DNA from: Pseudomonadota bacterium
GTDB lineage: Bacteria; Pseudomonadota; Gammaproteobacteria; Burkholderiales; Burkholderiaceae_E
Direction: 5' to 3'
NCBI GenBank assembly: GCA_029779435.1
Contig: JAKPAM010000018.1
Coordinates: forward strand, 1 to 35,977
Length of the DNA: 35,977 bases
The position numbers and the translations under genes are program-made. Below are positions 17,141 to 25,471 of this stretch, piece after piece; positions within the stretch are counted from its first letter, which is position 1; each line of letters starts with the position of its first letter. The notes beneath the pieces are model-generated. The model saw only the letters and a list, made by a program, of their open reading frames with translations, had not been told where the DNA came from and made no database searches.

Positions 17141-17168
17141 GCCTCGCCGGCCACGCCTCGCCGGCCGC
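17141..17168 (+). repeat. Two tandem 14-bp units in the SDR/GntR spacer
   Basis: GCCTCGCCGGCCAC is followed directly by GCCTCGCCGGCCGC, differing at one base. It is non-coding spacer of unknown significance. Confidence 0.7.
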
Positions 17169-17225
17169 GCCGAATCGGGCGAGCGGTTCAGCGCTTCCCT
17201 TGCCATTCAGGGGGCTTTCACGATA

Positions 17226-17239
17226 GATTGTCGACAATC
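17226..17239. promoter_or_regulatory. GntR/FadR-type palindromic operator
   Basis: GATTGTCGACAATC is a perfect 14-bp palindrome 62 bp upstream of the GntR-family gene. The core TTGTCGACAA fits the GT-N-AC style sites of the FadR branch. A partial copy, GATTGCCGACA (17289-17299), lies 63 bp downstream, next to the start codon, in the same helical phase (six turns). Autoregulation of the regulator-acnD-prpF unit is the likely role. The palindrome is seen directly; the binding protein is inferred. Confidence 0.7.
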
Positions 17240-17301
17240 CGAACCGAAACCGAGGTTTTCAAACCCCGTATTCGGTCTTCTACACAGAGATTGCCGACAC
17301 G

Positions 17302-18015
17302 ATGAGTCAAGTGCTGCCCTTGCCCGGCGCAGCCGCGCCGGTCGACGCCGGCACGTTGGCCGAGCAGATCTTCCGCACGCTGCAATCGGCGATCGTCACC
17401 GGCGAGATCGCGCCCGGCAGCAAGATCTCCGAGCCCGAACTGGCCCGACAGCATGGCGTCAGCCGAGGGCCGCTGCGAGAGGCATTGCACAGGCTGGAAG
17501 GCCAGAAGCTGCTGGTGCGCGTCCCCCACGTCGGCGCGCGCGTCGTCTCGCTCAGCCACCAGGAACTGATCGAGCTGTACGAGATCCGCGAATCGCTCGA
17601 AGGCATGGCCTGCCGGCTGGCCGCCGAGCGGATGGCGCCCGCGCGGATCGACGAACTGCGCCGTGTGCTGCAGGCACACGAGCGCGACGAGGGCTACCAG
17701 GCCGGCCGCGGCTACTACCTGCAGGAAGGCGACGACGATTTCCACTACCGGATCGTCCAGGGCAGCGGTAACCTGATGCTGTTCCGGATGCTGTGCGACG
17801 AGTTGTATCAACTCGCGCGCATGTACCGGGTCCGGTTCTCGGCGCTGCCCAACCGGCCGCGCCAAGCCTTCGCGGAACACCACCGCATTCTCGACGCCAT
17901 CGCCGACCGCGATGGCGAACTCGCGGAAATCCTGATGCGCCGCCACATCCGCGCATCGCGTCTCAACATCGAAAAACAGATCGCCCAGGGCAACCTGACG
18001 CGACGAGAGGCATGA
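17302..18015 (+). CDS. GntR-family (FadR/FCD) regulator of the acnD-prpF locus
   Basis: Regulator of 237 residues with an N-terminal winged helix (about 18-88; SEPELARQHGVSRGPLREALHRLE as DNA-contact helices) and a C-terminal all-helical FCD ligand domain (about 95-225) with His and Asp residues (DDDFHYRI, EHHRILDAI, RRHIRAS) suited to metal-assisted binding of a carboxylate. Its ATGA junction overlaps acnD by 4 bp, so it is co-translated with the methylcitrate gene. GntR-type regulators of propionate catabolism are known in betaproteobacteria, and 2-methylcitrate or a related acid is a reasonable effector, though unproven here. ATG 17302 is preferred. Confidence 0.92.
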   Translation: MSQVLPLPGAAAPVDAGTLAEQIFRTLQSAIVTGEIAPGSKISEPELARQHGVSRGPLREALHRLEGQKLLVRVPHVGARVVSLSHQELIELYEIRESLEGMACRLAAERMAPARIDELRRVLQAHERDEGYQAGRGYYLQEGDDDFHYRIVQGSGNLMLFRMLCDELYQLARMYRVRFSALPNRPRQAFAEHHRILDAIADRDGELAEILMRRHIRASRLNIEKQIAQGNLTRREA

Positions 18016-20627
18016 ACACACAATACCGAAAGCCGCTGCCCGGCACCCGCTTGGACTACTTCGATGCCCGCGCCGCCGTCGAGGCGATCGCGCCCGGCGC
18101 TTATGACGGCCTGCCGTACACGTCGCGCGTGCTGGCCGAGAACCTGGTGCGCCGCTGCGACCCGGCGCTGCTGAACGACGCGTTGAAGCAGTTGATCGAG
18201 CGCAAGCGCGACCTGGACTTCCCGTGGTTCCCGGCGCGGGTCGTCTGCCACGACATCCTGGGCCAGACCGCGCTCGTCGACCTGGCGGGCCTGCGCGACG
18301 CGATCGCCGACAAGGGCGGCGACCCGGCCAAGGTCAATCCGGTCGTGCCGGTGCAGTTGATCGTCGACCACTCGCTGGCCGTCGAATACGGCGGCTTCGA
18401 TCCCGACGCGTTCGCGAAGAACCGCGCGGTCGAGGACCGCCGCAACGAGGACCGCTTCCACTTCATCGACTGGACCAAGGAAGCGTTCGAGAACGTCGAC
18501 GTCGTGCCGCCGGGCAACGGCATCATGCACCAGATCAACCTGGAGCGGATGTCGCCGGTGATCCACGCGCAGAACGGCGTCGCTTACCCCGATACGCTGG
18601 TCGGCACCGACAGCCATACGCCGCACGTCGACGCGCTGGGCGTCATCGCGATCGGCGTCGGCGGCCTCGAGGCCGAGAACGTGATGCTGGGCCGCGCATC
18701 GTGGATGCGGCTGCCCGACATCGTCGGCGTCGAGCTGACCGGCCGCCGCCAGCCCGGCATCACGGCCACCGACGTCGTGCTGTCGCTGACCGAGTTCCTG
18801 CGCAAGGAGAAGGTCGTCGGCGCTTATCTCGAGTTCTACGGCGACGGCGCGGCCAGCCTGACGCTGGGCGACCGGGCGACGATCTCGAACATGGCGCCCG
18901 AGTACGGCGCGACCGCGGCGATGTTCTCGATCGACCAGCAGACGATCGACTACCTGAAGCTGACCGGCCGCGACGACGAGCAGGTCAAGCTGGTCGAGAC
19001 CTACGCGAAGACCGCCGGCCTGTGGAGCGATTCGCTGGCCAAGGCCGAGTACGAGCGCGTGCTGACGTTCGACCTGTCGACCGTCGTGCGCACGCTGGCC
19101 GGCCCGTCGAACCCGCATCGCCGCCTGCCGGTCAGCGACCTGGGCAGCAAGGGCATCGCCGGCAAGGTCGAGAACGAGCCGGGCCTGATGCCCGACGGCG
19201 CCGTCATCATCGCTGCGATCACGAGCTGCACGAACACCAGCAACCCGCGCAACGTGATCGCCGCCGGCCTGCTGGCGCGCAACGCCAACCGCGCGGGCCT
19301 CGCGCGCAAGCCCTGGGTCAAGACCTCGCTGGCGCCCGGCTCGAAAGTCGTCGAGCTGTACCTGGAAGAAGCCGGCCTGACCAAGGACCTCGAGCAACTG
19401 GGCTTCGGCGTCGTCGCGTTCGCGTGCACGACCTGCAACGGCATGTCCGGCGCGCTCGATCCGAAGATCCAGCAGGAGATCATCGATCGCAAGCTGTACG
19501 CGACGGCCGTGCTGTCCGGCAACCGCAACTTCGACGGCCGCATCCACCCTTATGCGAAGCAGGCGTTCCTCGCCTCGCCGCCGCTGGTCGTCGCCTACGC
19601 GATCGCCGGCACGATCCGCTTCGACATCGAGCAGGACGTGCTCGGCGTCGACGCGCAGGGTAAGGAGATCCGCCTGAAGGACATCTGGCCGACCGACGAG
19701 GAGATCGACGCGGTCGTCGCGCAGGCGGTCAAGCCCGAGCAGTTCCGCAAGGTCTACACGCCGATGTTCGGCATCCGCGACGAGCGCAAGACCGTCAGCC
19801 CGCAGTACGACTGGCGTCCGCAGAGCACGTACATCCGACGCCCGCCTTATTGGGAAGGCGCACTGGCCGGCGAGCGCACGCTGCGCGGCATGCGGCCGTT
19901 GGCGGTGCTGCCCGACAACATCACGACCGACCACCTGTCGCCGTCGAACGCGATCCTGCTCGACAGCGCGGCCGGCGAGTACCTGGCGAAGATGGGCCTG
20001 CCCGAAGAGGACTTCAACTCGTACGCGACGCACCGCGGCGACCACCTGACCGCGCAGCGCGCGACGTTCGCGAACCCGCAGCTCTACAACGAGATGGTCC
20101 GCAACGAAGACGGCAGCATCCGCCAGGGGTCGCTGGCACGCGTCGAGCCCGACGGCAAGGTGATGCGGATGTGGGAGGCGATCGAGACCTACATGAACCG
20201 CAAGCAGCCGCTGATCATCGTCGCCGGCGCCGACTACGGCCAGGGCTCGTCGCGCGACTGGGCGGCCAAGGGCGTGCGGCTGGCCGGCGTCGAGGCGATC
20301 GCGGCCGAGGGCTTCGAGCGGATCCACCGCACGAACCTGATCGGCATGGGCGTGCTGCCGCTGGAGTTCAAGCCGGGCACCAACCGGCTGACGCTGGGAC
20401 TCGACGGCACCGAGACTTATGACGTCGTCGGCGAGCGCAAGCCGCGCACCGACCTGACGCTGGTCATCCACCGGCGCAACGGCGAAGAGGTCCGGGTCCC
20501 GGTCACGTGCCGGCTGGACACCGCCGAGGAAGTGTCGGTGTACGAGGCAGGCGGCGTGCTGCAGCGCTTCGCGCAGGACTTCCTCGAAGCGTCGGCCGCC
20601 GGCGGCGACAAGAAGGCAGCGGGCTAA
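18012..20627 (+). CDS. acnD: Fe/S-dependent 2-methylisocitrate dehydratase AcnD
   Basis: Aconitase-family enzyme of 871 residues, the expected length for AcnD. It dehydrates 2-methylcitrate to a 2-methylaconitate isomer in the propionate-degrading methylcitrate cycle, which PrpF then isomerises. The N-terminus (MNTQYRKPLPGTRLDYFDAR) and 'SYTSRVLAENLVRRCDP'-like block are characteristic of AcnD rather than AcnA. Iron-sulfur ligands are Cys406 (TSCTNTSNP), Cys472 and Cys475 (ACTTCNG). The C-terminal swivel domain contains GADYGQGSSRDWAAKG. The start ATG 18012 overlaps the GntR stop by 4 bp, and prpF follows by 119 bp. It is cytosolic. The prpB and prpC partners are not in this window. Confidence 0.96.
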   Translation: MNTQYRKPLPGTRLDYFDARAAVEAIAPGAYDGLPYTSRVLAENLVRRCDPALLNDALKQLIERKRDLDFPWFPARVVCHDILGQTALVDLAGLRDAIADKGGDPAKVNPVVPVQLIVDHSLAVEYGGFDPDAFAKNRAVEDRRNEDRFHFIDWTKEAFENVDVVPPGNGIMHQINLERMSPVIHAQNGVAYPDTLVGTDSHTPHVDALGVIAIGVGGLEAENVMLGRASWMRLPDIVGVELTGRRQPGITATDVVLSLTEFLRKEKVVGAYLEFYGDGAASLTLGDRATISNMAPEYGATAAMFSIDQQTIDYLKLTGRDDEQVKLVETYAKTAGLWSDSLAKAEYERVLTFDLSTVVRTLAGPSNPHRRLPVSDLGSKGIAGKVENEPGLMPDGAVIIAAITSCTNTSNPRNVIAAGLLARNANRAGLARKPWVKTSLAPGSKVVELYLEEAGLTKDLEQLGFGVVAFACTTCNGMSGALDPKIQQEIIDRKLYATAVLSGNRNFDGRIHPYAKQAFLASPPLVVAYAIAGTIRFDIEQDVLGVDAQGKEIRLKDIWPTDEEIDAVVAQAVKPEQFRKVYTPMFGIRDERKTVSPQYDWRPQSTYIRRPPYWEGALAGERTLRGMRPLAVLPDNITTDHLSPSNAILLDSAAGEYLAKMGLPEEDFNSYATHRGDHLTAQRATFANPQLYNEMVRNEDGSIRQGSLARVEPDGKVMRMWEAIETYMNRKQPLIIVAGADYGQGSSRDWAAKGVRLAGVEAIAAEGFERIHRTNLIGMGVLPLEFKPGTNRLTLGLDGTETYDVVGERKPRTDLTLVIHRRNGEEVRVPVTCRLDTAEEVSVYEAGGVLQRFAQDFLEASAAGGDKKAAG

Positions 20628-20712
20628 GCGCCGCGACAAACGGGTGCCTTCGCTGTTCGCGCAGGCCCCTCCGAGACGCGGCTCGCGCCAGCATCGATCC
20701 GGTGCGAGTCCG

Positions 20713-20720
20713 CCCCCCCC
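20713..20720 (+). repeat. C8 homopolymer upstream of prpF
   Basis: Eight consecutive C residues lie 26 bp before the prpF start codon in the acnD-prpF spacer. Tracts of this kind can slip during replication, but at eight bases this may be chance in GC-rich DNA. Confidence 0.6.
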
Positions 20721-20746
20721 TGGCATCCGACATTCAGGACATCCCG

Positions 20747-21931
20747 ATGGCATTCGCCCCTCAAGTCCGCATCCCCGCCACGTACATGCGCGGCGGCACC
20801 AGCAAAGGCGTGTTCTTCAAGCTCGACGAGCTGCCCGAATCGTGCCGCGTGCCCGGCGCGGCGCGCGACGCGCTGCTGATGCGCGTGATCGGCAGCCCCG
20901 ATCCTTATGGCAAGCAGATCGACGGCATGGGCGGCGCGACGTCCAGCACCAGCAAGACCGTCATCGTCGGCCCGGCCACGCAGGCGGGCCATGACGTCGA
21001 CTACCTGTTCGGCCAGGTATCGATCGACCAGAAGTTCGTCGACTGGAGCGGCAACTGCGGCAACCTGTCGGCGGCGATCGGCCCGTTCGCGATCCGCAAC
21101 GGCCTGATCCCGGCCGACCGGATCCCGCGCGACGGCATCTGCACGGTCCGCATCTGGCAGGCGAACATCAAGAAGACGATCGTCGCGCACGTGCCGATCA
21201 CCGACGGCCAGGTGCAGGAGACCGGCGACTTCGAGCTCGATGGCGTGACGTTCCCGGCCGCCGAGATCCAGCTCGAGTTCATGGACCCCGCCGACGACAG
21301 CGACGGCGGTTCGATGTTCCCGACCGGCAACCTGATCGACGACCTGGACGTGCCCGGCGTCGGCACGTTCAAGGCGACGATGATCAACTCGGGCATCCCG
21401 ACGATCTTCATCGAAGCGGGCGCGCTCGACTACCAGGGCACCGAGCTGCAGGACGACATCAACAACGACGCCGCGGCGCTCGCGCGTTTCGAAAAGATCC
21501 GCGCGCACGGCGCCGTCAAGATGGGGCTGATCAAGCACGTCGACGAGGCCGCCGCGCGCCAGCACACGCCGAAGGTCGCGTTCGTGTCGGCCCCCAAGGC
21601 CTACACGTCGTCGAGCGGCAAGGCGATCGGCGCCGGCGACATCGACGTGCTCGTGCGCGCGCTGTCGATGGGCAAGCTGCATCACGCGATGATGGGCACG
21701 GCCTCGGTCGCGATCGCGACGGCGGCCGCGGTGCCCGGCACGCTGGTCAACCTGGCGGCCGGCGGCGGCGAGCGCGAACAGGTCAATTTCGGACACCCGT
21801 CCGGTACGCTCCGCGTCGGCGCCAAGGCCCGACAGGTGAACGGCGAATGGACCGTCACGAAGGCGATCATGAGCCGCAGCGCGCGCATGCTGATGGACGG
21901 CGGCGTCTGGGTACCACGCGAGGGGTTCTAA
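20747..21931 (+). CDS. prpF: 2-methylaconitate cis-trans isomerase PrpF
   Basis: Protein of 394 residues with the diaminopimelate-epimerase-like fold of PrpF. It isomerises the 2-methylaconitate made by AcnD into the form used by standard aconitase. Family markers are RGGTSKGVFF (15-24), GGATSSTSK with Lys70, DWSGNCGNLS with Cys104 (the positions corresponding to the Lys and Cys implicated in catalysis in the Shewanella enzyme), and NFGHPSG near the C-terminus. The start ATG 20747 has only a weak AGGAC site, so translation may depend on acnD. Gene order acnD-prpF is the classical arrangement. It is cytosolic. Confidence 0.96.
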   Translation: MAFAPQVRIPATYMRGGTSKGVFFKLDELPESCRVPGAARDALLMRVIGSPDPYGKQIDGMGGATSSTSKTVIVGPATQAGHDVDYLFGQVSIDQKFVDWSGNCGNLSAAIGPFAIRNGLIPADRIPRDGICTVRIWQANIKKTIVAHVPITDGQVQETGDFELDGVTFPAAEIQLEFMDPADDSDGGSMFPTGNLIDDLDVPGVGTFKATMINSGIPTIFIEAGALDYQGTELQDDINNDAAALARFEKIRAHGAVKMGLIKHVDEAAARQHTPKVAFVSAPKAYTSSSGKAIGAGDIDVLVRALSMGKLHHAMMGTASVAIATAAAVPGTLVNLAAGGGEREQVNFGHPSGTLRVGAKARQVNGEWTVTKAIMSRSARMLMDGGVWVPREGF

Positions 21932-21972
21932 ACGGCCGTTGCGCGGCGGGACGGCAACACGCTCGGCCGTTT
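21930..21972 (+). terminator. Candidate terminator after prpF
   Basis: AAACGGCCG (21930-21938) and CGGCCGTTT (21964-21972) are perfect 9-bp complements. Inside the 25-base loop, GTTGC and GCAAC can pair further. The downstream arm ends in TTT directly after the GC stem, the usual layout of an intrinsic terminator, and it starts within the prpF stop codon. Confidence 0.5.
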
Positions 21973-22121
21973 GTCGGAACGGCCGGCGCGATCCTCGCTG
22001 GCGCGCGCGACGTTTGGCGGGCTGGCCGGACAATGCAGGTCGAAATCGGTCGCGCCGCCGAGCTAAGTTCAGGGTTTCGGCCCCAGCGACCGACGCACCG
22101 TTCGTCGCCCTGCTGGAGCCC

Positions 22122-23951
22122 ATGGAACGAAAGCGCCCCTCCCGACGCGCATCTGGCGGCCCAGGCGGCTGCGCGGCAGAAGCCGCCGAAGCGTCGCTTC
22201 TGCCGCGCAGGTTCCCGAGCCTGCTGCTGCCGATCTGGCTGCTGCTGACCCTGCTGTGGCCGTCGCCGGGTGCTCTGGCGTCAACGCCGGTCCTGACGCT
22301 GGACGCATCGGCGAGCCGCTTCGACGCCTGGGACGCGGTCCGCGTATTGATGGACCCGACGCATACGCTGGCGCTCGACGACGTCATCACGCGCCGCGAT
22401 GAATTCGCGGTACCCGCCGTGCCGCGCGCCAACTTCGGGCCGAACCCGCAGACGATCTGGCTGCGCGTGCCGGTCCGCGCCGCCATCGATGATCGCTGGA
22501 TCGTCGAACTCGACTATGCGCCGATCAACCGGATCGAGGCCTGGGTCGTCATGAGCGGGAAAGTGATCGCGCATGCGTTGATGGGCAGCGACATCCCGGC
22601 GGCGGAGCGCCCGATCCGATCTCGTTCGCACGTGTTCGCGGTGGATCTGGCGCCCGGGGAACTCCACGAGATCTACCTGCGCATCAATAGCGCCACGACG
22701 GTCGCCACGCCGATCCGGTTGCACCGCGAGGCCGGGTTCGTCAACTATGAATCGCTACGGATCCTGCTGCTGGGCTTGATGTTCGGCACCACGTCGCTGT
22801 TGATCGCGATGACGCTGGTCAACGGCTTCAGCATGCGCGATCCGGCCTTCTTCCACTATGGCGTGATGCTGGTCGGCGTCACGACGTTCTTCATCGCGTT
22901 CTCGGGACTCGGACACCAGTTCCTGTGGTCGACGCAAGCCGGCCACCTGGAAAAGATCAGCCCGATCGGCGCGCTGATCGCGCTGACCGGCCTGAGCCGG
23001 TTCGTGATCTCGGCGCTCGACATGCGCCAGCGCAGTCCCCGGATGGCGCGCTGCCTGGCGGTGACCGGGTGGTGCGCACTCGTCGCGATGCTGGGTGCCG
23101 TCATCGGCCTGCTCGACTATCGCCAGGTGTCGACCGCGGCGACGATCCTCGGACCGATCGAGATCGCGCTGGCGCTGACCGAGTCGATCCGGCAGGCACG
23201 CGCCGGCAGCCGGATGGCGGTCTACATGACGATCGGCTGGGGCGCCTACGCGATCGGATCCGGGTCGTTCGCGCTGCTGCTGCGCGGGCTCATGCCCGCC
23301 GGCCTCGTGACGCAGAACCTGTTCCCGTTCTCGAGCGTGATCGAGATGCTGGCGTGGATGCGCGTGCTGTCGATCCGGATCGAGGTGCTGCGCCAGAACG
23401 CCGAGCGGGTCGCGGCCGAGAAGCAGGCGCTGTACGCGCTCGCGCATACCGACGTGCTGACCGGCGCGCTGAACCGCCGCGGCCTGGTCGCCGCGATCGA
23501 GACCGCGCTCGCCTGCGACCGGCCCGCCTTCGCCGTCTACCTGCTCGACCTCGACGGCTTCAAGGCGGTCAACGACCGGCTGGGCCACGAGGCCGGCGAC
23601 GAAACGCTGGTCCACGTCAGCCGCGTGCTGCGCGAGGTGCTGCGCGACGACGACATCGTCGCGAGGCTGGGCGGCGACGAGTTCGTCGTGCTCGCGGTCA
23701 ATGTCCGGGACCACGCGACGGCCGAAGCGATCGGCCGCAAGATGCTCGACCTGATCCGCCAGCCGTTCGCGCTGTCGGATCGCCGGATCGCGAACGTCGG
23801 CGCGACGATCGGCTTCGCGCTGGCGCCTCATGACGGGGTCCGCCCCGATACGCTGCTGCGCGCGGCCGACGCCGCGATGTACGCGGGCAAGCGCGCGGGC
23901 CGGCAATGTGTCCGGCGCGCCAATGACGACGTCTCGGAGGCCGTGCACTAG
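22122..23951 (+). CDS. 7TM-DISM diguanylate cyclase
   Basis: Membrane signalling protein of 609 residues. A signal/anchor (about 31-52) leads to a periplasmic 7TMR-DISM extracellular domain (about 60-200), then seven membrane segments (about 210-420), a short coiled coil (AERVAAEKQALYALAHTD), and a C-terminal GGDEF domain. The active-site motif GGDEF is intact at 517-521. An inhibitory I-site RxxD (Arg508-Asp511) precedes it by the standard five residues, so product feedback by cyclic di-GMP is expected. The metal-binding LDLDGFKAVND block is also present. ATG 22122 has GGAG close upstream. Its stop shares bases with the convergent kinase gene. The stimulus is unknown; DISM domains often sense small carbohydrates or other ligands. 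Confidence 0.9.
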   Translation: MERKRPSRRASGGPGGCAAEAAEASLLPRRFPSLLLPIWLLLTLLWPSPGALASTPVLTLDASASRFDAWDAVRVLMDPTHTLALDDVITRRDEFAVPAVPRANFGPNPQTIWLRVPVRAAIDDRWIVELDYAPINRIEAWVVMSGKVIAHALMGSDIPAAERPIRSRSHVFAVDLAPGELHEIYLRINSATTVATPIRLHREAGFVNYESLRILLLGLMFGTTSLLIAMTLVNGFSMRDPAFFHYGVMLVGVTTFFIAFSGLGHQFLWSTQAGHLEKISPIGALIALTGLSRFVISALDMRQRSPRMARCLAVTGWCALVAMLGAVIGLLDYRQVSTAATILGPIEIALALTESIRQARAGSRMAVYMTIGWGAYAIGSGSFALLLRGLMPAGLVTQNLFPFSSVIEMLAWMRVLSIRIEVLRQNAERVAAEKQALYALAHTDVLTGALNRRGLVAAIETALACDRPAFAVYLLDLDGFKAVNDRLGHEAGDETLVHVSRVLREVLRDDDIVARLGGDEFVVLAVNVRDHATAEAIGRKMLDLIRQPFALSDRRIANVGATIGFALAPHDGVRPDTLLRAADAAMYAGKRAGRQCVRRANDDVSEAVH

Positions 23952-25279
23952 CGATCGATGATGATCGCCCGGAAGTCGTTGACGTTGGTCAGCGTCGGCC
24001 CTGTGACGACCGAGTCGCCGAGCGCCTGGAAGAAGCCGTGTCCATCATTGGCATCCAGGCGCGCGCGGGGATTGATGCCTTGCGCCCACGCGCGCGCGAT
24101 CGTGTCCGGCCGCATCACCGCACCGGCGATCTCCTCGACGCCATCGACGCCGTCGGTATCGCCGGCGATCGCACGCACGCCCGGCAGTCCATCGAGCGCG
24201 ATGGCCAGCGACAGCAGGAACTCGACGTTGCGCCCGCCCCGGCCGCCCTCGTCCGCGCCGTCTTCACCACGCGTGCCACCCTCGTCGACACCCGCGCTCG
24301 CGATCGCACCCGCGCGCTTCAGCGTCACCGTCGTCTCGCCGCCGGACAGCAGCACGCACGGTGGCGCGAACGGTTGATCGCGGCGCGCCACCTGCCGCGC
24401 GATGCCGGCCATCGTCGTGCCGAGGTCGCGCGCCTCGCCTTCGAGGCTGTCGCCCAGGATGTACGCCGGCAGCCCCGCGTCGCGCGCGACGGCGGCCGCC
24501 GCTTCGAGCGCGATCTGCGGCGCGGCGATGATCCGCGTCTCGCTCGCGGGCAGGCGCGGATCACCAGGCTTGATGCTCTCGGAATCATCGCGGCGCAGCC
24601 AGCCGGCGACCGCCGCCGGCACGGCGATCCGGTAGCGCGCGATGATCGCCCGCGCTTCGTCGCGGGTCGTCGGGTCGGCCACCGTCGGACCCGACGCGAT
24701 GTCGATCGGATCATCGCCCGGCACGTCGGAGATCAGCAGCGTCACCAGCCTGGCCGGCGCGCACCGCACCGCGAGGCGGCCGCCCTTGACCGCCGACAGA
24801 TGGCGACGCACGCAGTTCATCTCGCGGATCGTCGCGCCGCTGGCCAGCAAGGCCTTGTTGACCGCCTGCTTGTCGGCCAGCGTCAGGCCCGGCGCGGGTG
24901 CGGCCAGCAGTGACGAGCCCCCGCCCGAGACCAGCGCGATGACGAGATCGTCGGGCGTCAATCCGCTGACCGCGCCGGCCAGTCGCCGCGCGGCCTGCTC
25001 GCTGCCGGCATCGGGCACCGGATGCGCGGCCGACAGGATCTCGATGCGTTCGCACGGCACCTCGTAGCCGTAGCGCGTGACGACGACGCCTTCGAGCGGC
25101 CCAGGCCAGTTCGCTTCGAGCGCCAGCGCCATCGCCGCCGACGCCTTGCCGGCTCCGATGACGATCGTGCGTCCGCGCGGCGGTGCCGGCAGGTGCGGCG
25201 GCAGGCAGCGCGATGGCTGGGCGGCGGCGATCGCCGCGTCGAACATCCGCCGCAGCAGCGCGTCTCGATCAGTGTGCAT
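23948..25279 (-). CDS. Glycerate 2-kinase (GckA/TtuD, MOFRL family)
   Basis: Protein of 443 residues with an N-terminal glycerate-kinase domain (about 5-235: GAGKASAAMA at 42-51, SGGGSSLL near 145, RRHLSAVKGGRLA, TLLISDVPGDDP) and a C-terminal MOFRL domain (about 320-435: LLSGGETTVT, GDTDGVDG, LTNVNDFRAI). It phosphorylates glycerate to 2-phosphoglycerate; older annotations call it hydroxypyruvate reductase TtuD. A Gly/Asp/Glu-rich insert (VDEGGTRGEDGADEGGRGG) interrupts the MOFRL region. ATG 25279 starts the conserved part but has a poor ribosome site. The frame stays open upstream through the 7-bp repeats, whose minus strand supplies further ATG codons, so an extended N-terminus is possible. 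It converges on the cyclase gene with a 4-bp overlap. Confidence 0.9.
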   Translation of the reverse strand: MHTDRDALLRRMFDAAIAAAQPSRCLPPHLPAPPRGRTIVIGAGKASAAMALALEANWPGPLEGVVVTRYGYEVPCERIEILSAAHPVPDAGSEQAARRLAGAVSGLTPDDLVIALVSGGGSSLLAAPAPGLTLADKQAVNKALLASGATIREMNCVRRHLSAVKGGRLAVRCAPARLVTLLISDVPGDDPIDIASGPTVADPTTRDEARAIIARYRIAVPAAVAGWLRRDDSESIKPGDPRLPASETRIIAAPQIALEAAAAVARDAGLPAYILGDSLEGEARDLGTTMAGIARQVARRDQPFAPPCVLLSGGETTVTLKRAGAIASAGVDEGGTRGEDGADEGGRGGRNVEFLLSLAIALDGLPGVRAIAGDTDGVDGVEEIAGAVMRPDTIARAWAQGINPRARLDANDGHGFFQALGDSVVTGPTLTNVNDFRAIIIDR

Positions 25280-25303
25280 CCCCGCATGGTACCGGCTGGC
25301 CCC

Positions 25304-25415
25304 GGCATCCGGCATCCGGCATCCGGCATCCGGCATCCGGCATCCGGCATCCGGCATCGGGCATCGGGCATCGGGCATCGGGCATCGGGCATCGGGCATC
25401 GGGCATCGGGCATCG
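25304..25415. repeat. Sixteen tandem 7-bp repeats
   Basis: Seven perfect copies of GGCATCC (25304-25352) are followed by nine perfect copies of GGCATCG (25353-25415). The only difference between the two blocks is the seventh base. The tract fills the spacer between the divergent glycerate kinase (start 24 bp away) and MFS transporter (start 56 bp away). The unit length is not a multiple of three and no frame contains a stop, so change in copy number would alter promoter spacing and any reading frame started inside it. Phase-variable control is an inference. Confidence 0.97.
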
Positions 25416-25471
25416 GGCGCTTATCATGGCGGCATGCGGTGCCTCCCCTCACGTACGCGCGTGCCGGTCCG

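Noticed and set aside
17808..20753. A 981-codon open frame on the minus strand across acnD
   Set aside because: It is an antisense shadow of acnD caused by GC-rich codon use; the product is Arg/Val/Asp-rich with no recognisable domain, while acnD on the plus strand is intact.
25304..25415. CRISPR array
   Set aside because: Units are 7 bp with no spacers; this is a simple tandem repeat.
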